Assembly: GCA_017633835.1 (NCBI GenBank)
Contig: JAGBOP010000031.1
Location: 1-5,890, forward strand
DNA: 5,890 nucleotides
Reading direction: 5' to 3'
Source: a bacterium
GTDB taxonomy: Bacteria; Bacillota_I; Bacilli_A; Mycoplasmatales; Mycoplasmoidaceae
Part shown: positions 1 to 5,890 of the stretch, one piece after another
Position numbering within the stretch: the stretch's first letter is position 1
How the letters are laid out: each line of letters opens with the position of its first letter
The notes under the pieces: model-generated
What the model was told of the DNA's origin: nothing
What the model saw: the letters and a program-made list of their open reading frames with translations, nothing else
Database searches by the model: none
Made by a program: the position numbers and the translations under genes

Positions 1-171
1 TCCTGGGTATTCTTTGCTATGAATAACATACAACGATAAAACTGCAAAATAAGCAATGGTGCACCCAAGAGCAATTAAGCCAAGTCACAATCCATTGTTC
101 ACTTTGCTGATGATTAATGTTGTATAGTCAATAAAATGCGTGCCGAATTTCTTAAATTTTGTTTTTTTCAT
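1..171 (-). CDS. N-terminal part of an unidentified single-pass membrane protein (runs off the left edge)
   Basis: Reading the minus strand from the ATG at 171-169 gives 57 open codons to the window edge, with one TGA read as Trp at residue 29. The protein starts with a lysine-rich cytoplasmic stretch (MKKTKFKKF), followed by one clear hydrophobic segment at about residues 28-50, then HSKEYPG. The positive-inside rule places the N-terminus in the cytoplasm, so this is either a signal anchor or the first helix of a multi-pass protein. An AGG lies directly against the ATG, too close to be a good ribosome binding site, and a -10-like TATAAG ends only a few bases upstream, so the mRNA may be nearly leaderless. 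No family is recognisable from this fragment. The start is the only ATG that fits, and the gene is divergent from the one at 298. Confidence 0.6.
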
Positions 172-246
172 CCTATCTTATAATATATATTAAGTTCTTT
201 TATATTAAAATAATTCTTGTTATTTTATGATAACAAACTTATTTTA

Positions 247-275
247 TTTACAAAAGTCATATTGAATTTTATATT
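247..275 (+). promoter_or_regulatory. Promoter of the 298-1752 operon
   Basis: TTTACA at 247-252 and TATATT at 270-275 are separated by 17 bases, a good match to a sigma-70/SigA-type promoter. Transcription would start near 282, leaving a short leader that contains the AGAAAGG ribosome binding site at 285-291. The assignment is by pattern only. Confidence 0.5.
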
Positions 276-297
276 TCATTATGCAGAAAGGTAAGAT

Positions 298-741
298 ATG
301 AGTAAAGAAGAACGCGAAAAACCAAATAAAAATTTAGGATTTCACCATCACGAAAAAGATTATGATGACGAAAAGCACATTGACGAAGTAAAACATGTGC
401 ACCCTGATTACTACAAACGTGGTAATAAGGATAAAGTGCACCATGCTAAACCACCTCGTTACATCAATAAGAATAACCAAAACAATTCTGCTAATAAGGA
501 AAGTGCTAATGGTGAAGAAGTTAAAAAAGAACCAACTAGATCATTAACCAACCGAGAATTGTACAAGCAAGAACGATCTTTTAGTCGCAATAAAGCAATG
601 CGGAAAATGCAAAACGAAAAGAATCACAACGCTAATCGTTCTGACAGTCGCAATAACAACCACTTGCGAAAAGCTCAAACTGAAAACAAATCAAACAATA
701 AAAAAGAAACTAAAGAAAAAAACGAACAAAATAATCAATAA
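298..741 (+). CDS. Small, highly charged, histidine/asparagine-rich, probably disordered protein
   Basis: This gene encodes 147 residues preceded by a ribosome binding site, AGAAAGG at 285-291, six bases before the ATG. The protein is made almost entirely of Lys, Asn, Glu, Arg, Asp, His and Ser, has no Cys or Trp, and shows no signal peptide or membrane segment, so it is probably cytoplasmic and unfolded in isolation. Eight of its ten histidines lie in residues 16-49, including an HHH at 16-18 and an HH at 48-49, interleaved with acidic residues. The second half (about 80-147) is basic and rich in Asn and Lys, a composition compatible with RNA binding. It is followed after 6 nt by the pseudouridine synthase gene and is probably cotranscribed with it. 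I do not recognise a family. Metal binding or an RNA/ribosome-associated role are guesses from composition and context only. Its codon use looks native to the AT-rich genome. Confidence 0.8.
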   Translation: MSKEEREKPNKNLGFHHHEKDYDDEKHIDEVKHVHPDYYKRGNKDKVHHAKPPRYINKNNQNNSANKESANGEEVKKEPTRSLTNRELYKQERSFSRNKAMRKMQNEKNHNANRSDSRNNNHLRKAQTENKSNNKKETKEKNEQNNQ

Positions 742-747
742 TTATTC

Positions 748-1752
748 ATGATTACATTACATGTGCAACCAAATGATGAAAATAAACGCTTAGATAATTT
801 CATTGCAAAGTGTTATCCGAATTTACTAAAAACTTTAATTTATAAGTGATTAAGAACCAAAAAAATTAAAGTCAATGATAAAAAGCAAGTACCTAGTTAT
901 CGGTTGCAACCTAATGACGAAATTGTTATTTATTTAAATGAAGATTTACTAAACAACGCTAAAGAACAAATTTTTGCCAAGTATCAACCTGATGAATTGT
1001 TCTTACAAGCTGATTGTAAGAATTTACAAGTTATTTATGAAAACGAAGATTTGTTAATTGTCAATAAACCAATCGGATTATTATCACATACTGCTAGCAA
1101 AGCTGACATCAATGTTTTAATTAACCAAATCAAAAAGTATTTGTATTTAAAACATGAATATGATCCAAATCAAGAAAATAGTTTTGCTCCGGCATTATGT
1201 AACCGGTTAGATCGCAATACGCAAGGGTTAGTAATTGCGTGCAAAAACGCTAGGTCATTAAAGAAGATGAACGAAGCGATTAGTGACCGACAAGTAAGCA
1301 AAGACTATTATTGCTTTTGCTACGGCAAGTTTAGTGAAAAACAAGGGTTGTTAAAAAATTTCATGCATAAAGATGAAACTTTTAACAAGGCAATTGTGAG
1401 TGATAAAAAGAATGATGAAAGCGATAAAATTGCTTTATTGAAATATAAAGTAATTGCTTATTATCCAGTTGATAATATCAGCATGCTTGATATTAAATTG
1501 TTAACTGGTAGATTTCATCAAATTAGAGCTCAATTATCGCACGTTAATCACCCTTTAGTGGGTGATGGTAAGTATTACGATTCCAAAATCCACCAATTCA
1601 CTAAGCAAACTTACAAATCGCAATTATTGGTTGCATATAAACTAACGTTTAGTAAAAAGTTAAGTGCTTATTTCTTTCACATCAATGACGAAATGGTTTT
1701 TTCCATTCCCAACATTTATAAAGAACTAAAGCAACTATATCCATTTAAATAA
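748..1752 (+). CDS. RluC/RluD-type 23S rRNA pseudouridine synthase (RluA family)
   Basis: The protein is 334 residues and complete. It converts specific uridines in rRNA, most likely 23S rRNA, to pseudouridine. An N-terminal S4-like RNA-binding domain lies at about residues 13-65 (NKRLDNFI to LQPNDEIVI). The catalytic domain starts near LLIVNKPIG. The family motif RLDRNTQGL carries the catalytic aspartate at residue 155, and TGRFHQIRAQL at 253-263 followed by HPLVGDGKY forms the conserved C-terminal part of the active site. Residue 34 is Trp encoded by TGA (847-849); read with the standard code the gene would lose its whole S4 domain and appear to start near 904. The ATG at 748 lies 6 nt after the upstream stop and has no visible Shine-Dalgarno sequence, suggesting translational coupling. 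Presence of the S4 domain fits RluC or RluD rather than RluA, but the exact target uridine cannot be told from sequence alone. Confidence 0.93.
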
Positions 1753-1771
1753 TTAAATATTTAAAGTAAAT

Positions 1772-1806
1772 AAAAAAACTGGTCCATTAAATTGGATCAG
1801 TTTTTT
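1772..1806. terminator. Bidirectional intrinsic terminator between convergent genes
   Basis: A seven-A run, then ACTGGTCCA (1778-1786), a six-base loop, TGGATCAGT (1793-1801) and a T run to 1806 form a 9-bp stem with one G-U pair, flanked by A and T tracts. It works on the plus strand for the pseudouridine synthase (stop at 1752). Its mirror image works for the minus-strand gene ending at 1834. Confidence 0.85.
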
Positions 1807-1833
1807 ATTATGATGATGAATGTTTAGATGGAA

Positions 1834-4206
1834 TTATAAGCTACCTTTAACAGCGTTATAAATAGCATTTAATCAGTTGCTGTTAACAGCATTAACCGCA
1901 ATCGTAGCAACAGATATAGCAAGACATAATGCACTATCTAACGCACTTAATGCAAGCAATGCTTCATCAGCTCAACTACATGCACTTACTACAGCAGTTT
2001 GAGCACCAACACTTGCTTTAGTAGCAGTTAAGATATCACCAATCTTACTATTAAACAAAGTCTTAAAATCACTTCAAGTGGTTTTTAGTTCCCCCGGAAG
2101 ATTCTTTAAACCTAAGTCATATTCAGTGCTCTTAATGCTACTTAAAGTCTTTTGGTAAGAAGTACCAACTTCACCTTTTAGCAATACTGTGTTATCATAT
2201 TGCTTTCACATTGTAGCAGTTGTAGCAACACACGAAACAGCAGCAGCAGTTGCAGCAATTGCACTAGCAGTAGTTACACCAAAGAAGAATGTACCTGCTC
2301 AATATGCAGCAGCTAGTGCTAAACTAACGCCAGACGCAACAGTAGAAGCAATGGCAAGGTCTTTTTCTTGCGTTGATAGTTTGGTAGTAGCTTCTTTTGC
2401 ATCATTGATTAATGCTAGTTGGGTTGCTGCTGGGTCAATGTCAACATTGTAGTAATTTTGAATGGTATTAAAATCAGCATTAAAGGTGTTTAAAGAACTG
2501 CTATTGATGTTGGCACTAAATTGTCCATTGGTAAAATTAGTGTTAGTAGCATCACTACGATTATAAATGCCTCAGTAAGCATTGTTTAAATCGTATCATT
2601 CACTCATAGCTTGTTTACCAGTGCTTGATTGCACCCCATTATTTTCAAGATTATCATTTACATATGTAGCATAATCTCACGCAATGTTACGTTGGGTGTT
2701 TCAAATGTTAATTTCATCTTGGCAAGCAGTTACTTGATTGTTTGTATCATTCTTAGCTTGTTTTAAAGAACTTAATTGTGCAGCATATAAACTAATTTCA
2801 GCTTTTAATGCTTGTTCATCATTCACTAAATTTAGTTTAATGGTAGATAAATCTTTTGGATTGCTTAATGTGTAATCAATTAACACATAGTTGAAATTAT
2901 CACCGGCATGAATCATTTCATCTTGCACTTTTCAGAATGATAGTGAAGTAGGGAATGCTACTTGCATCGTGTAAGTATTTCCATTTACATTACTTAAAGT
3001 AATTGCATTGCTAGCAGTCAAGAAGTAACTGTAAGTTCAAGAAGGCAATGCGTATCCATTTACACTAATTGTTAAATATTGGGAAGGATTGCTGGACATT
3101 GCTTGATTAATCAAAGTACCTAATAATTGGGTCTTGTTTAATCCAGTAGTGGAACCATAGTTTTCTTCTGCTTCGGCTTTTTCAATTAAAGTACTTAAAT
3201 TGCTATTAAAACTATAAGCAATGGTGTTAACACTTTCAGCAGCTTTGTTAACTGCAACATCTAATGTTAATTGTGTACCAGTTGCTTGTCCATTGTGATA
3301 TAAGCTATTTTCGTTATTTAGCAATGTAATGTTTGGCTTTGTTCAAATGCTAAATTGATAAGTATCATTAGCAATTGAAACTAGTTGCACACTTTTAACT
3401 ACATCCGTAAAAAAAGTAGGGGATAACTTCGAACCATCTTGTTCATAAATGCTAAAGTAACTTGCTAATTCTTCATTAATAAAACCATTTAAGTTTTGAA
3501 TTAAATTGCTGGAATTATTTTGATCTAAGTTATATAGCACTGATAATAATGTAACTAATTTGCTACTTGCTTGAATGTTAACATTGTTAATGGTCGTATT
3601 TTTAGCAATTCAACTAGCGGGAACATTTTTACTTGCTAAGAATGTTTGCACTGCGTTTTTTTGCAAACCATTTGTTTGCATGTTGGCAACAAAATCTTTT
3701 GCTAATGAACGCATGGTTGCATTTGCCTTAGTTGCATTCACATTACTGTTTGCTAGGAAACTAGAACCAATTGCATCATTGTTTAAGAAATCAGTATTAT
3801 CAATGATGTTATTCATTTGGTCTATTTGACTTGAAGAAAATGAATTTGGTTGAACACTAAAACTATCAAGTTGACTTAAATAGGCATTGGAAATGTTATT
3901 TACCGTTGCACTAGTTTGGGAAGTTTGATTCGTAGTGACAGGAACATTTTGTTGAGCAGTTGATGCTTGTTGGACTTGCTTATTAGTAGTTAGGGAGTTT
4001 GGGCTAATATTTGTTTTTGTTTTACTTGCAACCACTCCAGAACTGGTTGGATTAGTTGCTGCAGTATTAGCAACTACAGTATTGCTACTAGTATTTGCTT
4101 GCTTGTGAGTTAATTCAATTGGGGTTACAATTGCAGCAGTAGCAATTGCAGCAATTCCAACTAATGATGAAAAAATAATTAAACCTTTTTTAACTTGTTT
4201 TTTCAT
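1834..4206 (-). CDS. Large exported/surface protein, 790 aa, with helical C-terminal half and hydrophobic hairpin; function unknown
   Basis: Read with code 4, the frame is open from the ATG at 4206-4204 to the TAA at 1836-1834. All 13 Trp codons are TGA and none is TGG. A strong ribosome binding site, AAAGGAG (4219-4213), precedes the start by six bases. Residues 1-30 form a signal sequence: Lys-rich start, hydrophobic GLIIFSSLVGIAAIATAAIV, and no lipobox cysteine, so it is either cut by a signal peptidase or stays as an anchor. Residues 36-105 are Ser/Thr/Asn/Gln-rich and look like an exposed, flexible stalk. Residues 106-440 are mixed, with strand-like stretches around 265-425. Residues 455-500 and 595-622 look like long amphipathic helices. 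A very hydrophobic Ala/Gly-rich stretch of about 40 residues (623-662, with Gly and Thr near its middle) could form a helical hairpin. Another helical stretch leads to a second hydrophobic segment (749-774) and a short polar tail. Cysteines are at 495, 659, 743 and 761. I recognise no named family. The layout resembles mollicute surface proteins in its N-terminal half and helical membrane-inserting proteins in its C-terminal half; the latter is inference. Confidence 0.85.
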
Positions 4207-4212
4207 ACTTTA

Positions 4213-4219
4213 CTCCTTT
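4213..4219 (-). promoter_or_regulatory. Strong ribosome binding site of the large surface protein
   Basis: AAAGGAG on the minus strand sits six bases before the ATG at 4206. It is the best Shine-Dalgarno match in the window, fixes the start of the 790-residue protein and suggests high expression. Confidence 0.8.
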
Positions 4220-4259
4220 CAATAAAAGTAAGTTAATAATATTTCTTATATATATAGAG

Positions 4260-4289
4260 CTTATAATTGCTCAGTAAATTTTTTGTAAA
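4260..4289 (-). promoter_or_regulatory. Promoter of the large surface protein
   Basis: On the minus strand, TTTACA (4289-4284) and TATAAG (4265-4260) are spaced by 18 bases, predicting a start near 4253 and a leader of about 45 nt. The downstream TATATATAAG run is an alternative -10 element, so the exact start is uncertain. Confidence 0.45.
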
Positions 4290-4370
4290 TTGAAGTTGAT
4301 TTAGCGCTTTTTTAAATGAAGAAAATTTCATAAAAAAACAAAATAAATTTATTATTTGTCAAAAATAACG

Positions 4371-4376
4371 TATAAT
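4371..4376 (+). promoter_or_regulatory. Possible upstream promoter -10 box for the aldo/keto reductase
   Basis: A perfect TATAAT box lies at 4371-4376, about 110 bases before the reductase start. No convincing -35 box is placed 16-18 bases upstream, which is common in mollicutes. It would give a long leader of about 100 nt and would act in addition to the closer promoter at 4420-4447. Confidence 0.35.
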
Positions 4377-4419
4377 ACACAATTTAATTATTTTTTTATT
4401 TTAAAATATTCTATGTTTT

Positions 4420-4447
4420 TTGAGATCTTTTTAATTGTTGGTACAAT
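4420..4447 (+). promoter_or_regulatory. Extended -10 promoter of the aldo/keto reductase
   Basis: TTGAGA at 4420-4425 and TACAAT at 4442-4447 are spaced by 16 bases, and the -10 box has the extended TG motif (TGGTACAAT, 4439-4447). Transcription would start near 4454. A purine-rich TAAGGAT follows at 4466-4472 as a ribosome binding site, at a rather long distance (about 15 bases) from the ATG at 4488. Confidence 0.55.
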
Positions 4448-4487
4448 AAAATAATTAAGAAAATATAAGGATAAACAATTACAAATT

Positions 4488-5357
4488 ATGGAAAAACTAA
4501 AGTTATATAATGGTGTAGAAATGCCAATCATTGGTTTTGGCGTTTACCAAATCAATGATCATCAAGAATGTGAAGATGCAGTATACAATGCCATCAAAGT
4601 TGGTTATCGCATGATTGATACTGCTTATTTATATGGAAATGAACAAGCAGTTGGAAAAGCAATTGCAAGAGCAATTAACGATAAATTAGTAGCCAGAAAA
4701 GACTTATTTATTGTTACCAAAATTTGATTAACAGATTTTGGCTATGAAAAAGCATACAAGTCAATTAATCGTAGCTTAATGCTTTTAGGATTAGATTACG
4801 TTGATTTAATTTTGTTACATGAACCATTTGGGGATATTTATGGAGCATGAAAAGCATGCTGTGAAGCATACAAGCAAGGAATTGTTAAAGCCATTGGAGT
4901 ATCAAATTTTGATGAATGCAAACTTACTGAATTTAACATTATAGCTTCCACTAAACCAATGGTGAACCAAGTGGAATTAAATCCCTTCTTTTCCCAAACT
5001 AAGTTAGTGCAATTTATGAAGCAAGAACAAATTGTTCCAATGGCATGAGCTCCATTGGATGAAGGAAGACATAACATCTTTAACCATCCAGTGTTAAGTG
5101 CAATAGGTAATAAATATCATAAAACTGCTGCTCAAGTTGCATTAAAGTGGAACATTCAACGCGGAGTAGTAGTGATTCCAAAATCAACGCACTTAGAAAG
5201 AATTAAGCAAAACTTTGACTTGTTTGATTTTACATTAACTAACGAAGACATGCAAGCAATTGATGAATTAACATTACCTCGCAGTGAACTGGAAGATTAT
5301 CGTTCAAACCCAGAATTAGTTAAACGCATGGTATCTTGAAATCCTGATAAAAAATAA
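4488..5357 (+). CDS. Aldo/keto reductase (AKR superfamily), probable NADPH-dependent aldehyde/methylglyoxal reductase
   Basis: The protein is 289 residues and complete, a normal length for a small bacterial AKR. It opens with [18 protein letters not shown], the typical first strands of the (beta/alpha)8 barrel. The catalytic tetrad is fully present: Asp44 and Tyr49 ([10 protein letters not shown]), Lys78 (VTKIW) and His111 (ILLHEP). GVSNF at 137-141 and NQVELNPF at 160-167 are the usual cofactor and substrate pocket motifs. IPKS at 230-233 with Arg238 and Asn242 is the NADP(H) phosphate-binding loop. Four Trp residues (80, 121, 187, 284) are TGA and one (221) is TGG; with the standard code the gene falls apart into fragments. 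It most resembles the glyoxal/methylglyoxal reductase (YvgN/DkgA-like) group, cytoplasmic enzymes that reduce reactive carbonyls. Substrate choice cannot be read from the sequence. It appears to be transcribed alone. Confidence 0.95.
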
Positions 5358-5374
5358 TTAATATTTCCTTACTA

Positions 5375-5456
5375 AAAAATCATTATTAGATGGTAAATTA
5401 GCTTCTTTTTAAGAAGCAAAATTAACTTATTTATTAACTTTCTAATAATGATTTTT
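5375..5456 (+). terminator. Long inverted repeat with an inner hairpin; probable terminator of the aldo/keto reductase
   Basis: AAAAATCATTATTAGA (5375-5390) is matched perfectly by its reverse complement at 5441-5456. Inside lies a second perfect hairpin, GCTTCTT (5401-5407) with AAGAAGC (5411-5417) around a three-T loop, and two copies of TTAACTT (5422-5428 and 5434-5440). The outer stem starts with five A and ends in TTTTTATTTAT, so it can stop transcription leaving the reductase (stop 18 nt upstream). It is symmetric and could act in either direction. Its two-level branched form is larger than an ordinary terminator. Confidence 0.6.
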
Positions 5457-5463
5457 ATTTATA

Positions 5464-5472
5464 TGTTAAAAT
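5464..5472 (+). promoter_or_regulatory. Extended -10 promoter for the rpsD leader
   Basis: TGTTAAAAT (5464-5472) fits an extended -10 box (TG, one base, TAAAAT). The predicted start at about 5479-5481 coincides with the first base of the outer stem of the structured leader. No clear -35 box is present. Another TATATA-rich stretch at 5622-5631 could be a second, closer promoter for rpsD. Confidence 0.5.
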
Positions 5473-5480
5473 TACACGTA

Positions 5481-5615
5481 GCATAAGTCAGTAAAAAAGT
5501 TAAGTTTAAGTAATTGATTCTTACGTCTAACATTGGATACATACTAAGTTAGCTGACAACCGAACTGTTTTGAAGAATCAATCTTGAACCTGAACTTCAT
5601 TATTTTTTCTTATGC
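5481..5615 (+). ncRNA. Structured 5' leader of rpsD, candidate S4 autoregulatory RNA element
   Basis: The transcript can fold into a long nested rod. GCATAAG (5481-5487) pairs with CTTATGC (5609-5615). AAAAAA (5493-5498) can pair with TTTTTT (5603-5608), or its last two bases join the next helix. AAGTT (5497-5501) pairs with AACTT (5593-5597). GTTTAAG (5504-5510) pairs with CTTGAAC (5583-5589) with one G-U. ATTGATTCTT (5513-5522) pairs perfectly with AAGAATCAAT (5573-5582). The top holds CTAAC (5527-5531) with GTTAG (5548-5552). CTGAC (5553-5557) could pair back with GTCAG (5487-5491) as a pseudoknot, in competition with the last pair of the outer stem. Many bacteria control rpsD through S4 binding to a folded leader; that this is such an element is inferred from position and fold, not from a known consensus. 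A free small RNA is the alternative. Confidence 0.5.
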
Positions 5616-5655
5616 AAATTTCTATATATAAAAAACAAAAAGGACATTAAAACCA

Positions 5656-5890
5656 ATGAAATACACTGGTAGTATTTTTAAACGTAGTAGACGTTATGGT
5701 CTTTCTTTGTTAGGAGACAATAAAGAATTCCTAAAGGGAAAGAAAAGAACTACTGCTCCTGGCGTACACGGAGCTGACAAGATTAAGTTAACCGGATATG
5801 GTGAACAATTAAGAGAAAAGCAACGCTTACAATACATGTATGGAATTACTGATCGTCAATTCCGTAGATTATTTGAAGTTGCAGAAGGAA
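5656..5890 (+). CDS. rpsD: Ribosomal protein S4, N-terminal part (continues past the right edge)
   Basis: The 78 visible residues begin MKYTGSIFKRSRRYGLSLL and include GKKRTTAPGVHG and QLREKQRLQYMYGITDRQFRRLF, which are hallmarks of bacterial S4. S4 binds 16S rRNA early in assembly of the small subunit at the five-way junction, helps decoding accuracy, and in several bacteria represses its own mRNA. A purine-rich AAAAAGGA at 5637-5644 serves as ribosome binding site, 11 bases before the ATG, somewhat long. The N-terminus lacks the zinc-binding cysteines seen in some S4 forms, so this is the C-minus type. The C-terminal S4 RNA-binding domain lies outside the window. The structured leader at 5481-5615 is directly upstream. 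Confidence 0.96.
   Translation, partial: MKYTGSIFKRSRRYGLSLLGDNKEFLKGKKRTTAPGVHGADKIKLTGYGEQLREKQRLQYMYGITDRQFRRLFEVAEG

Noticed and set aside
2225..2275. GCA-type short tandem repeat
   Set aside because: Only three consecutive copies occur, and they reflect Ala codons in the hydrophobic segment rather than a variable repeat array.
2189..2452. Plus-strand open frame rich in Ala and Val
   Set aside because: It is the antisense shadow of the Ala-rich hydrophobic region of the minus-strand 790-residue gene and has no ribosome binding site.
1834..3609. Several separate small minus-strand genes or a decayed pseudogene
   Set aside because: All fragments are in the same frame as the ATG at 4206 and are separated only by TGA codons. 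I checked every triplet and found no in-frame TAA or TAG before 1836.
3575..3829. Plus-strand open frame of 84 codons with a hydrophobic start
   Set aside because: It lies wholly antisense to the large surface protein gene, and its hydrophobicity comes from complementing polar codons.
4332..4397. A7 and T7 homopolymer runs near the divergent promoters as phase-variation switches
   Set aside because: Runs of seven are common in such AT-rich DNA and neither sits at a critical promoter spacing. A single sequence gives no evidence of length variation.
4838..5077. Minus-strand open frame of 79 codons
   Set aside because: It is antisense to the aldo/keto reductase, whose catalytic and cofactor motifs are intact on the plus strand.
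1..5890. tRNA genes, CRISPR arrays or insertion sequences
   Set aside because: I saw no cloverleaf with a GTTCGA-type T arm, no spaced repeats and no transposase-like frame.

Overview
The window comes from a mollicute, a wall-less Mycoplasma-type bacterium that reads UGA as tryptophan (genetic code 4). The DNA is AT-rich. In the five reading frames examined, tryptophan is encoded by 19 in-frame TGA codons and only one TGG. Under the standard code four of these genes look broken; under code 4 each is a single intact frame. The N-terminus of ribosomal protein S4 at the right edge looks most like the pneumoniae/ureaplasma branch of the Mollicutes, but this placement rests on memory of that protein and is tentative.

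Layout from left to right: (1) positions 1-171, minus strand: the start of an unidentified protein with one membrane segment, running off the left edge. (2) 298-741 and 748-1752, plus strand: a likely two-gene operon with a 6-nt gap, made of a small histidine-, lysine- and asparagine-rich disordered protein and a complete RluC/RluD-type 23S rRNA pseudouridine synthase. It closes with a hairpin terminator at 1772-1806 that can also serve the convergent gene. (3) 1834-4206, minus strand: a 790-residue exported or membrane-anchored protein without a lipobox. It has a Ser/Thr/Asn/Gln-rich stalk and a helical C-terminal half with a long hydrophobic hairpin and a further hydrophobic segment. (4) 4207-4487: a divergent promoter region. 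(5) 4488-5357, plus strand: a complete aldo/keto reductase with the full catalytic tetrad. (6) 5358-5655: no gene, but two structured elements: a 16-bp perfect inverted repeat enclosing another hairpin, and a roughly 135-nt nested RNA fold that begins where an extended -10 promoter would start transcription. (7) 5656-5890: the start of rpsD.

Most genes are housekeeping (rRNA modification, carbonyl detoxification, ribosome). The two places that deserve attention are the large surface protein, whose C-terminal layout resembles helical pore-forming or membrane-inserting proteins, and the structured leader in front of rpsD, a good candidate for an S4 autoregulatory RNA.
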